DNA of 64,000 nt from Polymorphobacter multimanifer (lineage in GTDB: Bacteria; Pseudomonadota; Alphaproteobacteria; Sphingomonadales; Sphingomonadaceae): positions 62,001 to 126,000 of the forward strand of contig NZ_JACIIV010000011.1 of the NCBI RefSeq assembly GCF_014205635.1, in the 5' to 3' direction. The notes beneath the pieces are model-generated. The model made no database searches and was not told the origin of the DNA. It saw only the letters and a list, made by a program, of their open reading frames with translations. Positions 11,674-21,711 of the stretch are shown piece by piece. The position numbers were made by a program, and so were the translations under genes. Every line of letters starts with the position of its first letter. The stretch's first letter is position 1.

Positions 11674-12942
11674 TCAGAATTCCTTGAAGAGCCGGTCCCA
11701 CGCCGAAAGCAGCCCGGTTCGCCGCGGGCCATCGCGGCTGGTGGGCGGGTTGTGCCAGATGTCGGGCTCTTCGGCGGCGGCGAACAGCACCAGCCCGGCC
11801 AGCGTGGCGAAGGCCGGGCTCGATTGCGCCTGCGGCAGGCCGACGAGGCCGCCGGGGCGTCCGATGCGGACGTTGCGGCCGAGCAGACCTTGCGCGAAAT
11901 CGGCGATGGCGCGCAGCTCGGCACCGCCGCCGGTGAGCACGACCTGGCGAGCGCGTGGGCCGGTGAAGCCAAGCGTCGCGAGCTGCTGCTCGACCAGCCC
12001 GAAGATCATGTCGAGGCGCTGGCGGATGACGGCGATGATCTGGGCGCGGGGCACGCGGGTGGCTTCGGACATGCCTTCATCGTTGATCGGCGGAAGCTCG
12101 ATCGTCTCGCTCATGTCCTTGGCCATGGCGATGGCTGCGCCTTCGAGGGTCTTTATCCGCTCGGCATCGACGATGCGGATGCTGAAGGCAGCGGCGATGT
12201 CGGCGGTGATGTCGCTGCCGCCCATGGGGATGGTGGCGACGCCCACGAGCATGCCGCCGCTGTGGACGGCGACGGTGGTGACGCCGGCACCGATCTCGAT
12301 GAGGGCGACGCCGAGCAGCCGCTCCTCGGCATCGAGGGTGGCGAGGCTGGCGGCGAGCGGGGCGGCGACGAGGGTGCGCAAGCCGAGATGGGCGTTCTTG
12401 ATGGCGCGATCGAGGTTCTTGAGCGGCGGGGTTTCGGCGGTGACGACATGGACATCCATGCCGAGCCGATCGGCGTGGAAGCCGACCGGGCTTTCGACCG
12501 CGGCAGCACCGTCGAGCGCGTAGAGGGCGGGCTGGGCGTGGACGACGGTGCGGTTGCCGGGCTGGATGGCGGCGCGGCCGGCAGTGCGCAGCGTCTCCAT
12601 GTCGGCGGGGGTGATGCTGGCGCCGGCGATGTCGATCTCGGTGGAGGCGACTGTCGATTGCAGATTGCCTGCCGAGATGGAGGCGTGGACGAACTCGACC
12701 TGCATGCCGGCGGCGCGCTCGGCCTGGTCCATGGCGCCGCGCACCGCGGTTTCGGTGCGCTCGAAGCTGGAGACCAGGCCGTGCTTGAGGCCGGTGCAGG
12801 GCTTCTGGCCGGTGCCGATGACGACGGGCACGCCATCGGCGCCGATGCGCGCGATGAGGGCAGCGACCTTGGAGCTGCCGATATCGAGCACTGCCACGGT
12901 GCGCTCGTTGTTGCGGGCCGGGCCGAGGGGAAGCTTGGCCAT
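11674..12942 (-). CDS. ftsA: Cell division protein FtsA
   Basis: 422 residues of the actin/Hsp70 ATPase fold: phosphate-1 LDIGSSKVAALIARI near the N-terminus, the FtsA-specific SHS2/1C insert (about 85-165), and adenosine motif VLTGGGAELRAI. The C-terminal GLLSAWDRLFKEF is an amphipathic helix of the kind that ties FtsA and the Z-ring to the inner membrane. The start overlaps the ftsQ stop by one base (TGATG), so the two are translated together. Confidence 0.97.
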   Translation of the reverse strand: MAKLPLGPARNNERTVAVLDIGSSKVAALIARIGADGVPVVIGTGQKPCTGLKHGLVSSFERTETAVRGAMDQAERAAGMQVEFVHASISAGNLQSTVASTEIDIAGASITPADMETLRTAGRAAIQPGNRTVVHAQPALYALDGAAAVESPVGFHADRLGMDVHVVTAETPPLKNLDRAIKNAHLGLRTLVAAPLAASLATLDAEERLLGVALIEIGAGVTTVAVHSGGMLVGVATIPMGGSDITADIAAAFSIRIVDAERIKTLEGAAIAMAKDMSETIELPPINDEGMSEATRVPRAQIIAVIRQRLDMIFGLVEQQLATLGFTGPRARQVVLTGGGAELRAIADFAQGLLGRNVRIGRPGGLVGLPQAQSSPAFATLAGLVLFAAAEEPDIWHNPPTSRDGPRRTGLLSAWDRLFKEF

Positions 12943-13820
12943 CAGATTGTTGCCGCTTTTTTGGCGCGCGCGGCCTTTTCGGCGGCATCGAGCGCCTTTT
13001 TCACTTCCGGCCCGCCGACGATGAGCTGGCCGGGGACGCGCATGTCGAACCGCTCGAAATGGGTGCCGAGCAGCTTGCGGTTGGGTGGCAGATCGGCTTC
13101 GAGGCCGGCGAAGCGGGTGAGGGCGGCGCGGGCGCCATCGGGGGTATCGGGCAGGGCCAGCGTTTCGCCCGACTTGAAATGGACGTTCCAGCGGCGCTCT
13201 CCCACGAGCACGCCGGCTTCGATCCGGCCGGCCAGTTGTGGCGATGCGGCGGTGAGAGTCAGCCAGTCGGCAATCTGATGGTTGGCGCCTGGCCCCACCA
13301 CCAGCGGCAGCCCGGCGAAGCGATCGAGATCGCCGGTGCCGAGCACGCGGCCGCCGATATCGATGAGGTGGAAGCGCTGCCGGTGCTGCCAGAGCGCCAC
13401 CGGCTGGCGCTCGGCCAGCCGCACCACCAGCGTGTCCGGCAAGCGGCGGCTGACGCTGGCATCGGCGACCCAGGGGTGGCGTTGGAGCTCGGCGCGGATG
13501 GCGGCAAGATCGGCGCCGAGCAGCGGGTTGCTCGTGCCCTGCAGCACGGCATTGTAGACGACCATGCGCGGCACTTCACGCGCACCTTGCACTTCGACAT
13601 GGTGGATCTCGAAGCCGGCGGCGGCGGATTCGAGGGCGAGGCTGGCACGCATCCGTGCCGGGACGTCCGCAATCACGGCGGTGGCGACGCCGGCGGTGGC
13701 GAGAAGGGCGGGAACGCCGATCATCAGCGCGCGGCGCGTGCGCGGCGACAGCGCGGGCAGTTTGAACCGACGCTTCGGCGGCGCGGGTTTGGCGCCGCGC
13801 TTGATGCGGGTGCTGGCCAT
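12942..13820 (-). CDS. ftsQ: Cell division protein FtsQ
   Basis: 292 residues. A basic cytoplasmic tail (1-30) precedes one membrane helix (about 34-52), a POTRA domain (about 70-140, with FEIHHVEVQGAREVPR and HPWVADASVSRRLPDTL) and a beta domain. It connects early and late divisome proteins in the periplasm. The start overlaps the ddl stop by one base. The N-terminal tail is rich in Lys/Arg/Pro as in other sphingomonads. Confidence 0.95.
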   Translation of the reverse strand: MASTRIKRGAKPAPPKRRFKLPALSPRTRRALMIGVPALLATAGVATAVIADVPARMRASLALESAAAGFEIHHVEVQGAREVPRMVVYNAVLQGTSNPLLGADLAAIRAELQRHPWVADASVSRRLPDTLVVRLAERQPVALWQHRQRFHLIDIGGRVLGTGDLDRFAGLPLVVGPGANHQIADWLTLTAASPQLAGRIEAGVLVGERRWNVHFKSGETLALPDTPDGARAALTRFAGLEADLPPNRKLLGTHFERFDMRVPGQLIVGGPEVKKALDAAEKAARAKKAATI

Positions 13821-14752
13821 CAGCAGGCTCCTGCGACGGCGGCGTCGAGGAGGCGTTGCACCAGCGCTTCATAGCTGATCCCGCATGCACGCGCCTGTTC
13901 GGGCACGAGGCTGAGCGGGGTCATGCCCGGCTGGGTGTTGACTTCGAGCAGGAAGAGCCCGGCTTCGCCCTGGGCGTCGTCCCAGCGGAAATCGGCGCGG
14001 CTGGTGCCGCGGCAGCCGAGCAGGGTGTGCGCCTTGACCGCCATGGCGAGGGCAGCGGCCTCGATGTCGGCCGGGATCTCGGCCGGGCAGATGTGGAGGG
14101 TGAGGCCATCGGTATATTTTGCGGCATAGTCGTAGAAGCCCGAGCTGGGCTTCAGCTCGGTGACCGCGAGCGCGCGCGGGCCGTTTGCTTCGTCGATGAC
14201 GGCGACGGTGAGTTCATGCCCGGCGATGAAGGGCTCGGCGAGGAGGGTCGGGAACTCCTGCCATGGTCCGCGTGCGGCGGCTGCGATGGGGTTGCCGAAG
14301 TTGGAGGCGTCGGTGACGATGGCGACGCCGACCGACGAGCCTTCGTTGACGGGCTTGAGCACATAGGGGCGCGGCAGCGGATCGGCTGCGAACAGGCTTG
14401 CGCTGCTGACCAGAACGCCTTGCGGCATGCGGATGCCGGCGGGGACGAGGATGGCCTTGGTCAGCTCCTTGTCGATGGCGATGGCCGAGGTGGTGCAGCC
14501 GCTGTGGGTGTAGGGCAGGCCCAATATGTCGAGCAGGCCCTGGACGCTGCCGTCCTCGCCGGGCGTGCCGTGGAGGGCGTTGAACACGACATCGGGGGCA
14601 GCGGCGGCGAGCCGCTGGGCGACATCGCGGCCCATGTCGATCTCGGTGACGTCATGGCCGAGCGTGCGGCACGCTGCAGCGATGCCGGCGCCCGAGCTGA
14701 GCGACACGTCGCGCTCGGCGGACCAGCCGCCCATGAGGACTGCGACCTTCAT
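13820..14752 (-). CDS. ddl: D-alanine--D-alanine ligase
   Basis: 310 residues from ATG 14752, which overlaps the murB stop (ATGA). ATP-grasp enzyme that makes D-Ala-D-Ala for the peptidoglycan stem peptide. Visible motifs: VLMGGWSAERDVSLSSG, HGTPGEDGSVQGLLDILGLP, LKPVNEGSSVGV, and the C-terminal EVNTQPGMTPLSLVPEQA that holds the metal-binding Glu/Asn. The same frame stays open far upstream of this start, but that part is a shadow of murB. Confidence 0.96.
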   Translation of the reverse strand: MKVAVLMGGWSAERDVSLSSGAGIAAACRTLGHDVTEIDMGRDVAQRLAAAAPDVVFNALHGTPGEDGSVQGLLDILGLPYTHSGCTTSAIAIDKELTKAILVPAGIRMPQGVLVSSASLFAADPLPRPYVLKPVNEGSSVGVAIVTDASNFGNPIAAAARGPWQEFPTLLAEPFIAGHELTVAVIDEANGPRALAVTELKPSSGFYDYAAKYTDGLTLHICPAEIPADIEAAALAMAVKAHTLLGCRGTSRADFRWDDAQGEAGLFLLEVNTQPGMTPLSLVPEQARACGISYEALVQRLLDAAVAGAC

Positions 14753-15627
14753 GCCAGAACACCCACACGCTGGATTTCCCATTCGAGCGAGATGCCGGAC
14801 TGCGCCTTCACCCGCGCGCGGACATCCTCGCCGAGCGCTTCGATGTCGGCGGCGGTGGCGGTGCCGGTGTTGATGAGGAAGTTGGTGTGCTTCTCGCTCA
14901 CCTGCGCGCCGCCACGGAGGAGGCCGCGGCAGCCGGCGGCGTCGACAAGCTCCCAGGCCTTGTGGGGGTGGGGGTTCTTGAAGGTGGAGCCGCCGGTGCG
15001 CGAGCGGAGCGGCTGGCTGGCTTCGCGCGCGGCGGCGATGCGGTCCATTTCGGCAGCGATTGCGGTGCGATCGCCAGGCTGGCCGCGCAGCCGGGCGGCG
15101 ACGACGATGGCGCCCTCCGGAAGCGTCGAATGGCGGTAGGAGAAGCCGAGATCGGCGGCGGCGAGGGTGACGAGCGCGCCACAGCGCAGCACCACATCGC
15201 AATCGACAAGGATATCGGCGACTTCGCGGCCATAGGCGCCGCCGTTCATCCGCACGAAGCCGCCGACGGTGCCGGGGATGCCGCGCAGGAATTCGAGGCC
15301 CGCCACTTGCGCATCGCGCGCGGTGCTGGCGACGAGGATGCCCGAGGCGCCGCCGCCGCAATGGAGGGTCATGTCGTTGGCGCTCACCTGCGCAAAGGCC
15401 TTGCCGAGCCGCACGACGACGCCGGGCACGCCGCCATCGCGGACGATGAGGTTAGAGCCGAGGCCGAGCGCCATGACCTGCACTGCCGGATCGAGAGCGC
15501 GCAGGAATTCCCGAAGGTCGGCAACGTCCCTGGGCTCGAACAGCCATTCGGCGGGGCCGCCGGCCTTGAACCAGACGAGCGGTGCCAGCGGGGCGTGGGG
15601 CGTGAGGGTGCCGCGCGGGGTCAGCAT
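14749..15627 (-). CDS. murB: UDP-N-acetylenolpyruvoylglucosamine reductase MurB
   Basis: 292 residues, type I-like MurB. FAD-binding segments include LGLGSNLIVRDGG and EFLRGIPGTVGGFVRMNGGAYG. The catalytic region has YRHSTLP and GGSTFKNP, and KHTNFLIN sits in the C-terminal domain. It reduces the enolpyruvyl ether to UDP-MurNAc with NADPH. Its upstream neighbour murC is 79 bases away, the widest gap inside the mur part of the cluster, and that gap holds two palindromes. Confidence 0.96.
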   Translation of the reverse strand: MLTPRGTLTPHAPLAPLVWFKAGGPAEWLFEPRDVADLREFLRALDPAVQVMALGLGSNLIVRDGGVPGVVVRLGKAFAQVSANDMTLHCGGGASGILVASTARDAQVAGLEFLRGIPGTVGGFVRMNGGAYGREVADILVDCDVVLRCGALVTLAAADLGFSYRHSTLPEGAIVVAARLRGQPGDRTAIAAEMDRIAAAREASQPLRSRTGGSTFKNPHPHKAWELVDAAGCRGLLRGGAQVSEKHTNFLINTGTATAADIEALGEDVRARVKAQSGISLEWEIQRVGVLA

Positions 15628-15644
15628 GGCGACCCGTCACCCCG

Positions 15645-15685
15645 CTCGCCTGCGGCGAGTCGCCCTCTCCCGCAAGGGGAGAGGG
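15645..15685. repeat. Two GC-rich palindromes in the murC-murB gap
   Basis: CTCGCC-TGC-GGCGAG (15645-15659) stands next to CCCTCTCCC with GGGAGAGGG (15663-15685). The second is of the dispersed CCCTCTCCC-type palindrome common between genes in alphaproteobacterial genomes. There is no T-run, so it is more likely an inserted repeat or mRNA-stabilising hairpin than a terminator. Confidence 0.6.
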
Positions 15686-15706
15686 AAGAAAGAGACGGAT
15701 GGCGCA

Positions 15707-17143
15707 TCATCCGGTGCGCGCCCTGGAAATGGCGTCGGCGAGGCCGGCTGCCCATTTGGTGATGTCTCCGGCACCGAGGCAGACGATCATGTCGCCCGGC
15801 GCTGCATCGGTGGCGAGTTGGCGGGCGAGATCTTCGGCGTCGGCGACAGTGGTGGCGCCGCGGTGGCCGGCACCGAGCAGGCCGGTGACGAGCGCCTGGG
15901 CATCGACGCCTTCGATCGGGGCTTCGCCGGCGGTGTAGACGGGGGTGACATAGACGCGGTCGGCATCGTTGAAGGCAGCCTGGAACTCGGCCATCAGGTC
16001 GCGCAGGCGGGTGAAGCGGTGCGGCTGGACGACGGCGAGGACGCGGGCAGTGGCGCCTTCGCGGGCGGCGGCGAGGACGGCGCGGATTTCCACCGGGTGA
16101 TGGCCGTAATCGTCGATGATGGTGATGCCATCGACGTCACCGACATGGGTGAAGCGGCGCTTGACGCCACCGAAGCGGGCGAAGCCGGTGCGGATTTCCT
16201 CGTCGGAGAGCCCGAGCTCGACCGCGACGGCGACGGCGGCGAGCGCGTTGAGGACATTGTGGCGGCCGGGCATCGGCAGCTCGAGATCCTCGATGCGGCG
16301 CTCTTCGTCGCGCAACCTGACGACAACGGCGAAGCGGTTGCCGCCGGGGACCGGCGTCACATTCTCGCCGCGCACATCGGCGGGGGCGGAGAAGCCATAG
16401 GTGATGATGCGGCGATCGGAGACCTTTGGCAGCAGTGCCTGCACTTCGGGGTGATCGATGCAGAGGATGCCGGCGCCATAGAAGGGCACATGCTCGACGA
16501 ACTGGCGGAAGCCTTCGCGGACGGCAGCGAAATCGCCCCAATGGTCGAGATGCTCGGGATCGATGTTGGTGACGATGCCGAAGGTGCCGCCGAGCCGCAG
16601 GAAGCTGCCGTCGCTTTCATCGGCTTCGACGACCATCCATTCGCCCGCACCCAGCCGGGCATTGGAGCCATAGGTGTTGATGATGCCGCCGTTGATGACC
16701 GTGGGATCGAGCCCGCCGGCATCGAGGAGGGCGGCAACCATCGAAGTGGTGGTGGTCTTGCCATGGGTGCCGGCGACGGCGACGCAGCTTTTCAGGCGCA
16801 TCAGTTCGGCGAGCATCTCGGCGCGGCGGACGATGGGGACGCGGCGTGCGGCGGCGGCGACGACCTCGGGATTGTCCCGCTTGATGGCGGTGGAGATGAC
16901 GACTACCGAAGCGGCGGCGACATTCTCGGCGCTCTGGCCGATGAACACCTCGATGCCCTTGGCGCGAAGGCCCTGGACGACATAGCTTTCGGCCGAATCC
17001 GAGCCCTGCACGGCGAAGCCGAGGTTCTTCATCACTTCGGCGATGCCCGACATGCCGATGCCGCCGATGCCGACGAAATGGATGATGCCGATATCGGTGC
17101 GGAAGCCGGGACGCAGCGATGCGGGGTTGGCGAGCGGAGTCAT
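15707..17143 (-). CDS. murC: UDP-N-acetylmuramate--L-alanine ligase MurC
   Basis: 478 residues from ATG 17143, overlapping the murG stop by ATGA. Rossmann-type UDP site [13 protein letters not shown], the ATP loop [11 protein letters not shown], and the C-terminal YGHHPVEI typical of MurC. It adds the first residue, L-Ala, to UDP-MurNAc in the cytoplasm. The frame remains open for 36 further codons upstream but that stretch is murG in another frame. Confidence 0.97.
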   Translation of the reverse strand: MTPLANPASLRPGFRTDIGIIHFVGIGGIGMSGIAEVMKNLGFAVQGSDSAESYVVQGLRAKGIEVFIGQSAENVAAASVVVISTAIKRDNPEVVAAAARRVPIVRRAEMLAELMRLKSCVAVAGTHGKTTTTSMVAALLDAGGLDPTVINGGIINTYGSNARLGAGEWMVVEADESDGSFLRLGGTFGIVTNIDPEHLDHWGDFAAVREGFRQFVEHVPFYGAGILCIDHPEVQALLPKVSDRRIITYGFSAPADVRGENVTPVPGGNRFAVVVRLRDEERRIEDLELPMPGRHNVLNALAAVAVAVELGLSDEEIRTGFARFGGVKRRFTHVGDVDGITIIDDYGHHPVEIRAVLAAAREGATARVLAVVQPHRFTRLRDLMAEFQAAFNDADRVYVTPVYTAGEAPIEGVDAQALVTGLLGAGHRGATTVADAEDLARQLATDAAPGDMIVCLGAGDITKWAAGLADAISRARTG

Positions 17144-18216
17144 GCAGCAAGGTCCATCACGAGGTCGGCCAGCCGGGCGGCAGCGTCGGGGCGGCCGAGC
17201 CCATGCGCTGCGGCGGCGGCGGCGGCAAGGGCAGCGGGGTTGCCGAGCCACGCTTCGAGGGCGGCGGCCAGCCGGGACGGTGCAAAATCCGGCTGGGCGA
17301 TCATGACGGCGCCGCCGGCGCCCGCCATGGCGCGGGCATTGTCGGTCTGGTGATCGTCGGCGGCGATGGGGAGCGGCACGAGGATGGCGGGTCGGCCGGC
17401 GACGGTGAGCTCGGCGACGGTCGAGGCGCCGGCGCGTGCGACGACGAGGTGTGCTGCGGCCATTTCGGACGGCAGGTCCTCGAAATAGGCGCGGATGGTG
17501 GCGGTGACGCCGGCGGCGGCATAGGCGGTGCGCATCGCCTCGGCGTCCTCGTCGCGGCCCTGGTGGACGACATCGAGGCGGGCGCGGAGTGTTTCCGGCA
17601 GCAGGGCGACGGCGGTGGGGACGACTGAGTTCAGCACTTTCGCCCCCTGGCTGCCGCCGGTGACGAGCAGGCGTAGGCGGGCGGCGTGGGCATCGAAGGG
17701 CACGGCGCGGGTGGCAATGACGGCGGCGCGGACGGGGTTGCCGGTGAGGGTGGTGCGCGCTGCCCAGCCGGGCTCCATGCGGCGGACCTGGGGGTAGCTG
17801 GTGGCGATGGCGGCGACGCGCGGGGCGAGCAGGCGGTTGACGCGGCCGAGGACGGCATTCTGCTCATGGATGAGGCAGGGCAGGCGCATCGACAGCCCCG
17901 CGAGCAGGCCGGGGAGGGCGGGATAGCCGCCGAAGCCGACGACGGCGCGGGGGCGGATATCACGGAACAGCGCGCGGGCGGCGCTCAGGCCCTTGAGGAC
18001 GGAGAAGGCGACGCTCGGCAGGCTGAGCAGCCCCGAGCGGGCGACCGAGCCGCTTTCGACAACGGTGCGTGGGACCCCATCGAACAGGCCGGGGAAGCGC
18101 AGGCCGCGCGTGTCGGTGACGAGGTGGACCGATTGGCCGCGCGCCGCGAGCTCGCCGGCGAGGACGTGCGCTGGGACCATATGGCCGCCGGTGCCGCCGG
18201 CTGCGAGGACGATCAT
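17140..18216 (-). CDS. murG: UDP-GlcNAc:lipid I transferase MurG
   Basis: 358 residues from ATG 18216. GT-B glycosyltransferase that turns lipid I into lipid II on the inner face of the membrane. Motifs: [12 protein letters not shown] (G-loop 1), [38 protein letters not shown] (G-loop 2) and the UDP-GlcNAc site [23 protein letters not shown]. Start and stop overlap ftsW and murC by four bases each. Confidence 0.97.
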   Translation of the reverse strand: MIVLAAGGTGGHMVPAHVLAGELAARGQSVHLVTDTRGLRFPGLFDGVPRTVVESGSVARSGLLSLPSVAFSVLKGLSAARALFRDIRPRAVVGFGGYPALPGLLAGLSMRLPCLIHEQNAVLGRVNRLLAPRVAAIATSYPQVRRMEPGWAARTTLTGNPVRAAVIATRAVPFDAHAARLRLLVTGGSQGAKVLNSVVPTAVALLPETLRARLDVVHQGRDEDAEAMRTAYAAAGVTATIRAYFEDLPSEMAAAHLVVARAGASTVAELTVAGRPAILVPLPIAADDHQTDNARAMAGAGGAVMIAQPDFAPSRLAAALEAWLGNPAALAAAAAAAHGLGRPDAAARLADLVMDLAA

Positions 18217-19394
18217 GCCCCCCTCCAGCGCTCGACATAGGGCGAGGCCTTGAGGAAGGGGTTGCGGCGGGTGAGCGCCAGCAGCAGCCCCATGCCGAGG
18301 CAGAGTGCGAGGAAGGACGAGCCGCCGTGGCTGATGAAGGGCAGGGTCATGCCCTTCGATGGAGCGAGCTTGAGGTTGACGGCGATGTTGATCGTCGCCT
18401 GCAGCCCGAACTGCGCCACAAGGCCGGATGCTGCGAGCATGATGAAGGGGTCTTCCTCGTCGAGCAGCGACAGGAACACGCGCACGACGATGGTGATGTA
18501 GAGGACGGCGATGAACAGGCAGGTGATGATGCCGAATTCCTCGCCGATCACCGAGAAGATGTAATCGGTCTGCGGCTCGGGCAGGCGGAACTTCATGACG
18601 CCTTCGCCGGGGCCGACACCGAACAGCCCGCCGGCGCGAAAACAATCGAGCGCCTTGTCGATCTGGTAGGTGTCGCCTTCGCCGGTGACGAACTTGTCGA
18701 TACGGTCCGCGACATGCGGCAGGGTGACATAGGCGATGCCGATGCCGACAAGCCCGGCGAGGATGATGAGGCCGACGAGCAGCAGCGGCATGCCGGCAAG
18801 TACCGCCTGCATCAGCCAGATGGCGCCCATCAGCACCGTCTGCCCGAGATCGGGCTGCATGAGCAGCAGGGCGGCGAAGACCGCGAAGATGCCGAAGCTG
18901 AGCTGCATCGTGGGCAGCGACGGGTCCTCGAAGCGGAGCGACAACAGCCAGGCGGTGGTGACGATGAACAGCGGCTTGAGGAATTCGGACGGCTGGATCT
19001 TGATGCCGGCGAGCATGATCCAGCGGGTGGCGCCATTGGTGGCCCCGTCGCTGGTGCCCCCCACCAGCACGAGCACCAGCAGCACGCCGAACACGCCGCA
19101 GCCGAGCACGGCAGCACGTCGCGCCAGCCTTATGGGGAGCATCGACACGCCGAGCAGGACCGGCAGTCCGAGCAGCACCCACATCACCTGCCGCTTGAGG
19201 AAGTAGAGGCTGTCATAGGTGAAGGCGGTGCCCGACAGACGGCGCGCGGCGGCGGGCGAGGCGGCAGCGACCGCGATGATGCCGCAGCCGATGAGGGCGA
19301 ACACCAGCATCATCAGCAGCTTGTCGGTGGTGCGGAACCAGTCCCCGGCCCAGCTGCTGTCCCGCCGCGAAAAGGCGATTCCGGTGCGGCTCAT
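18213..19394 (-). CDS. ftsW: Septal SEDS glycosyltransferase FtsW
   Basis: 393 residues from ATG 19394, with about ten membrane helices. SEDS landmarks are present: QPDLGQTVLMGAIWLMQAV with the key Asp, GVGPGEGVMKFRLPEPQTDYIFSVIGEEFG in the large loop, and SHGGSSFLALCLGMGLLLALTR at the end. It polymerises glycan strands at the septum together with FtsI. Overlaps murD and murG by ATGA on both sides. Confidence 0.97.
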   Translation of the reverse strand: MSRTGIAFSRRDSSWAGDWFRTTDKLLMMLVFALIGCGIIAVAAASPAAARRLSGTAFTYDSLYFLKRQVMWVLLGLPVLLGVSMLPIRLARRAAVLGCGVFGVLLVLVLVGGTSDGATNGATRWIMLAGIKIQPSEFLKPLFIVTTAWLLSLRFEDPSLPTMQLSFGIFAVFAALLLMQPDLGQTVLMGAIWLMQAVLAGMPLLLVGLIILAGLVGIGIAYVTLPHVADRIDKFVTGEGDTYQIDKALDCFRAGGLFGVGPGEGVMKFRLPEPQTDYIFSVIGEEFGIITCLFIAVLYITIVVRVFLSLLDEEDPFIMLAASGLVAQFGLQATINIAVNLKLAPSKGMTLPFISHGGSSFLALCLGMGLLLALTRRNPFLKASPYVERWRGA

Positions 19395-20641
19395 GCGATG
19401 GCCTCCACGAGCGTCCGGAAGGCATCGCCGCGATGCTCGAAATCGCGGAACTGGTCGAAGCTGGCGCAGGCCGGCGACAGCAGCACCGTCTCGCCCGGGC
19501 GCGCGGCGGCGGCGGCATCGGAGACGGCCTGGGCGAGCGTGCCCGACATGGTGACGGGCAGCTTCGGTGCGAGCAGCGGCCGGAACAGCGGGGCTGCCTC
19601 GCCGATGAGATAGGCGGCGACGACATTGCCGAGCCACGGCATGACGGCATCGAGATCGGCGCCCTTTGCCTTGCCGCCGGCAATCCAGTGGGTGCGCGGG
19701 AAGGCGGCGAGGGCGGGGGCGGTCGATTCGGGGTTGGTGGCCTTGCTGTCGTTGATCCAGAGGACGCCGCCGCGGGTGCCGATGCGCTCCATGCGGTGCG
19801 GCAGGGCGGCGTAGGAGGCGAGGCCGGCGGCAATGGCGGCGTTGCTGAGCCCGAGGGCACGGCACGCGGCGGTGGCGGCGCGGGCGTTCTGGAGGTTGTG
19901 CGGGCCTTGCAGGGCGGGCCAGGCCGTTTGGTCGCCGGTGGTGACGTCCTCGATGTGCTGGCCGGGCAGATGATGGTCATGCGCGGCCTGCGCGCCGATG
20001 ATGGCAATGCCGTCCTCGCGCTGCATCGCGAACAGCCGCGCCTTGGCGGCGGCATAGGCGGGCATGGTGCCGTGGCGCTCGAGATGATCGGGGGTGATGT
20101 TGAGCAACACCGCCACCTCGCAGGCGAGGCTTTCGGTGATCTCGAGCTGATAACTCGACAGTTCGAGGACATAGACACCGCCCGAGGGCAGCGGGTCCTG
20201 CGCGAGGATCGGCAAGCCGATGTTGCCGCCCATCGCTGCCGGCACGCCGGCCTGGACGAGGATGTGGTGGATGAGCGCCGTCGTCGTCGACTTCCCGTTG
20301 GTACCGGTGATGCCGACGACGCGGTGTGGGGGAAGGTCCGCGCGGGCCTGTGCGAACAGCTCGATATCGCCGACCACCGGCACGCCTGCGGCGGCGGCGC
20401 GGGCGAAGATGGGGGCGGAGTGCGGCACGCCTGGGGAAACGATGATCGCGGCCAGCCCGGACAGGTCGGCGGTGCCGAGGTCGGTCAGTTCGCCATCGAA
20501 GGCTTCGCGGGCGGCGTCGCCATCGTCCCAGGCGAGCACCTGTGCGCCCGAAGCGTGCAGGGCGGCCACGGTCGCGCGGCCCGAGCGGGCGAGCCCGAAG
20601 ACGCCATAGGTCTTTCCGGCGAAGGCGGGGGACGTGATCAC
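19391..20641 (-). CDS. murD: UDP-N-acetylmuramoylalanine--D-glutamate ligase MurD
   Basis: 416 residues. The start codon is GTG at 20641, overlapping the mraY TGA as GTGA. Motifs: [16 protein letters not shown] (UDP site), [15 protein letters not shown] (ATP loop), [11 protein letters not shown] and [12 protein letters not shown]. It adds D-Glu to UDP-MurNAc-L-Ala. Confidence 0.97.
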   Translation of the reverse strand: MITSPAFAGKTYGVFGLARSGRATVAALHASGAQVLAWDDGDAAREAFDGELTDLGTADLSGLAAIIVSPGVPHSAPIFARAAAAGVPVVGDIELFAQARADLPPHRVVGITGTNGKSTTTALIHHILVQAGVPAAMGGNIGLPILAQDPLPSGGVYVLELSSYQLEITESLACEVAVLLNITPDHLERHGTMPAYAAAKARLFAMQREDGIAIIGAQAAHDHHLPGQHIEDVTTGDQTAWPALQGPHNLQNARAATAACRALGLSNAAIAAGLASYAALPHRMERIGTRGGVLWINDSKATNPESTAPALAAFPRTHWIAGGKAKGADLDAVMPWLGNVVAAYLIGEAAPLFRPLLAPKLPVTMSGTLAQAVSDAAAAARPGETVLLSPACASFDQFRDFEHRGDAFRTLVEAIA

Positions 20642-21711
20642 CGCAGCTTCAGCGTGGCGAGGCCGGCGAGCGCCAGCACGATGGCGATGATCCAGAAGCG
20701 GATGACGACGGTCGATTCGGCCCAGCCCTTGGCTTCGAAATGATGGTGGATCGGCGCCATGCGGAATACGCGCTTGCCGGTCATCTTGAAGCTCGCGACC
20801 TGAACGATGACGCTGACGGTTTCGAGGACGAACAGCCCGCCGATGACGAGCAGCACCAGCTCATGGTTGGTGACGACGGCGATGGTGCCGAGGGCGCCGC
20901 CGAGGGCGAGGCTGCCGGTATCGCCCATGAACACCGCGGCCGGGGGGGCGTTGTACCAGAGGAAGCCGAGGCAGGCGCCGATGAGAGCGGCGCAGAACAC
21001 CGCGAGCTCGCCGGCGCCAGCGACGTGATGGACCCCGAGATAATCGGCGAAGCGGATGTTGCCGATGAGATAGGCGATGAGCGCGAAGGCGGCTGCCGCG
21101 ATGATCATCGGCATAGTTGCCAGCCCGTCGAGGCCGTCGGTGAGGTTCACGGCGTTGCCGAATCCGGTGATGATGAAGGCGCCGAAGGCGATGTAGAAGA
21201 CACCGAGCGGAATGCCGAAGTCGTTGAAAAACGGCAAGTAGAGGGTGGTGCCGGTGCGGCTGGCGATGAAGGTGCAGGCGAGGCCGGCGATGAAGAATTC
21301 GAGCAGCAGCCGGGTGCGGCCCGACAGGCCGGCATGGCTGTTCTTCGTCACCTTGTCGTAATCGTCCATGAAGCCGATGGCGCCGAAGCTGAGGGTGACC
21401 GCGAGGCAGGCCCAGACGAAGCCGTTGCCCATGTCCATCCACAGCAGCGTCGAGATGGTCATGGCGATGAGGATCATCAGCCCGCCCATGGTCGGCGTGC
21501 CCTTCTTGGTGAGCAGGTGCGAGGCGGGGCCATCCTCGCGGATCGGCTGGCCCTTGCCCTGCTTGGCGCGGAGGAAGTTGATGAAGCGCGGGCCGATGAC
21601 GAGGGCGATGGCGAGGGCGGTGACAAGTGCGGCCACGGTGCGGAAGGTGATGTAGCGGAAGAGGTTGAGAACGCCTTCGAAACCGGCGAGATCGGCGAGG
21701 GCGGTGATCAT
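20638..21711 (-). CDS. mraY: Phospho-MurNAc-pentapeptide transferase MraY
   Basis: 357 residues, ten membrane helices. It moves phospho-MurNAc-pentapeptide onto undecaprenyl phosphate to make lipid I. Family motifs: KKGTPTMGG, the Asp pair [23 protein letters not shown], and HHHFEAKG near the C-terminus. Start overlaps the murF stop by ATGA. Confidence 0.98.
   Translation of the reverse strand: MITALADLAGFEGVLNLFRYITFRTVAALVTALAIALVIGPRFINFLRAKQGKGQPIREDGPASHLLTKKGTPTMGGLMILIAMTISTLLWMDMGNGFVWACLAVTLSFGAIGFMDDYDKVTKNSHAGLSGRTRLLLEFFIAGLACTFIASRTGTTLYLPFFNDFGIPLGVFYIAFGAFIITGFGNAVNLTDGLDGLATMPMIIAAAAFALIAYLIGNIRFADYLGVHHVAGAGELAVFCAALIGACLGFLWYNAPPAAVFMGDTGSLALGGALGTIAVVTNHELVLLVIGGLFVLETVSVIVQVASFKMTGKRVFRMAPIHHHFEAKGWAESTVVIRFWIIAIVLALAGLATLKLR

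Noticed and set aside
15663-15685. Intrinsic terminator between murC and murB
   Set aside because: Hairpin without a following T-run in either direction, and it would cut off ftsQ, ftsA and ftsZ from the cluster.
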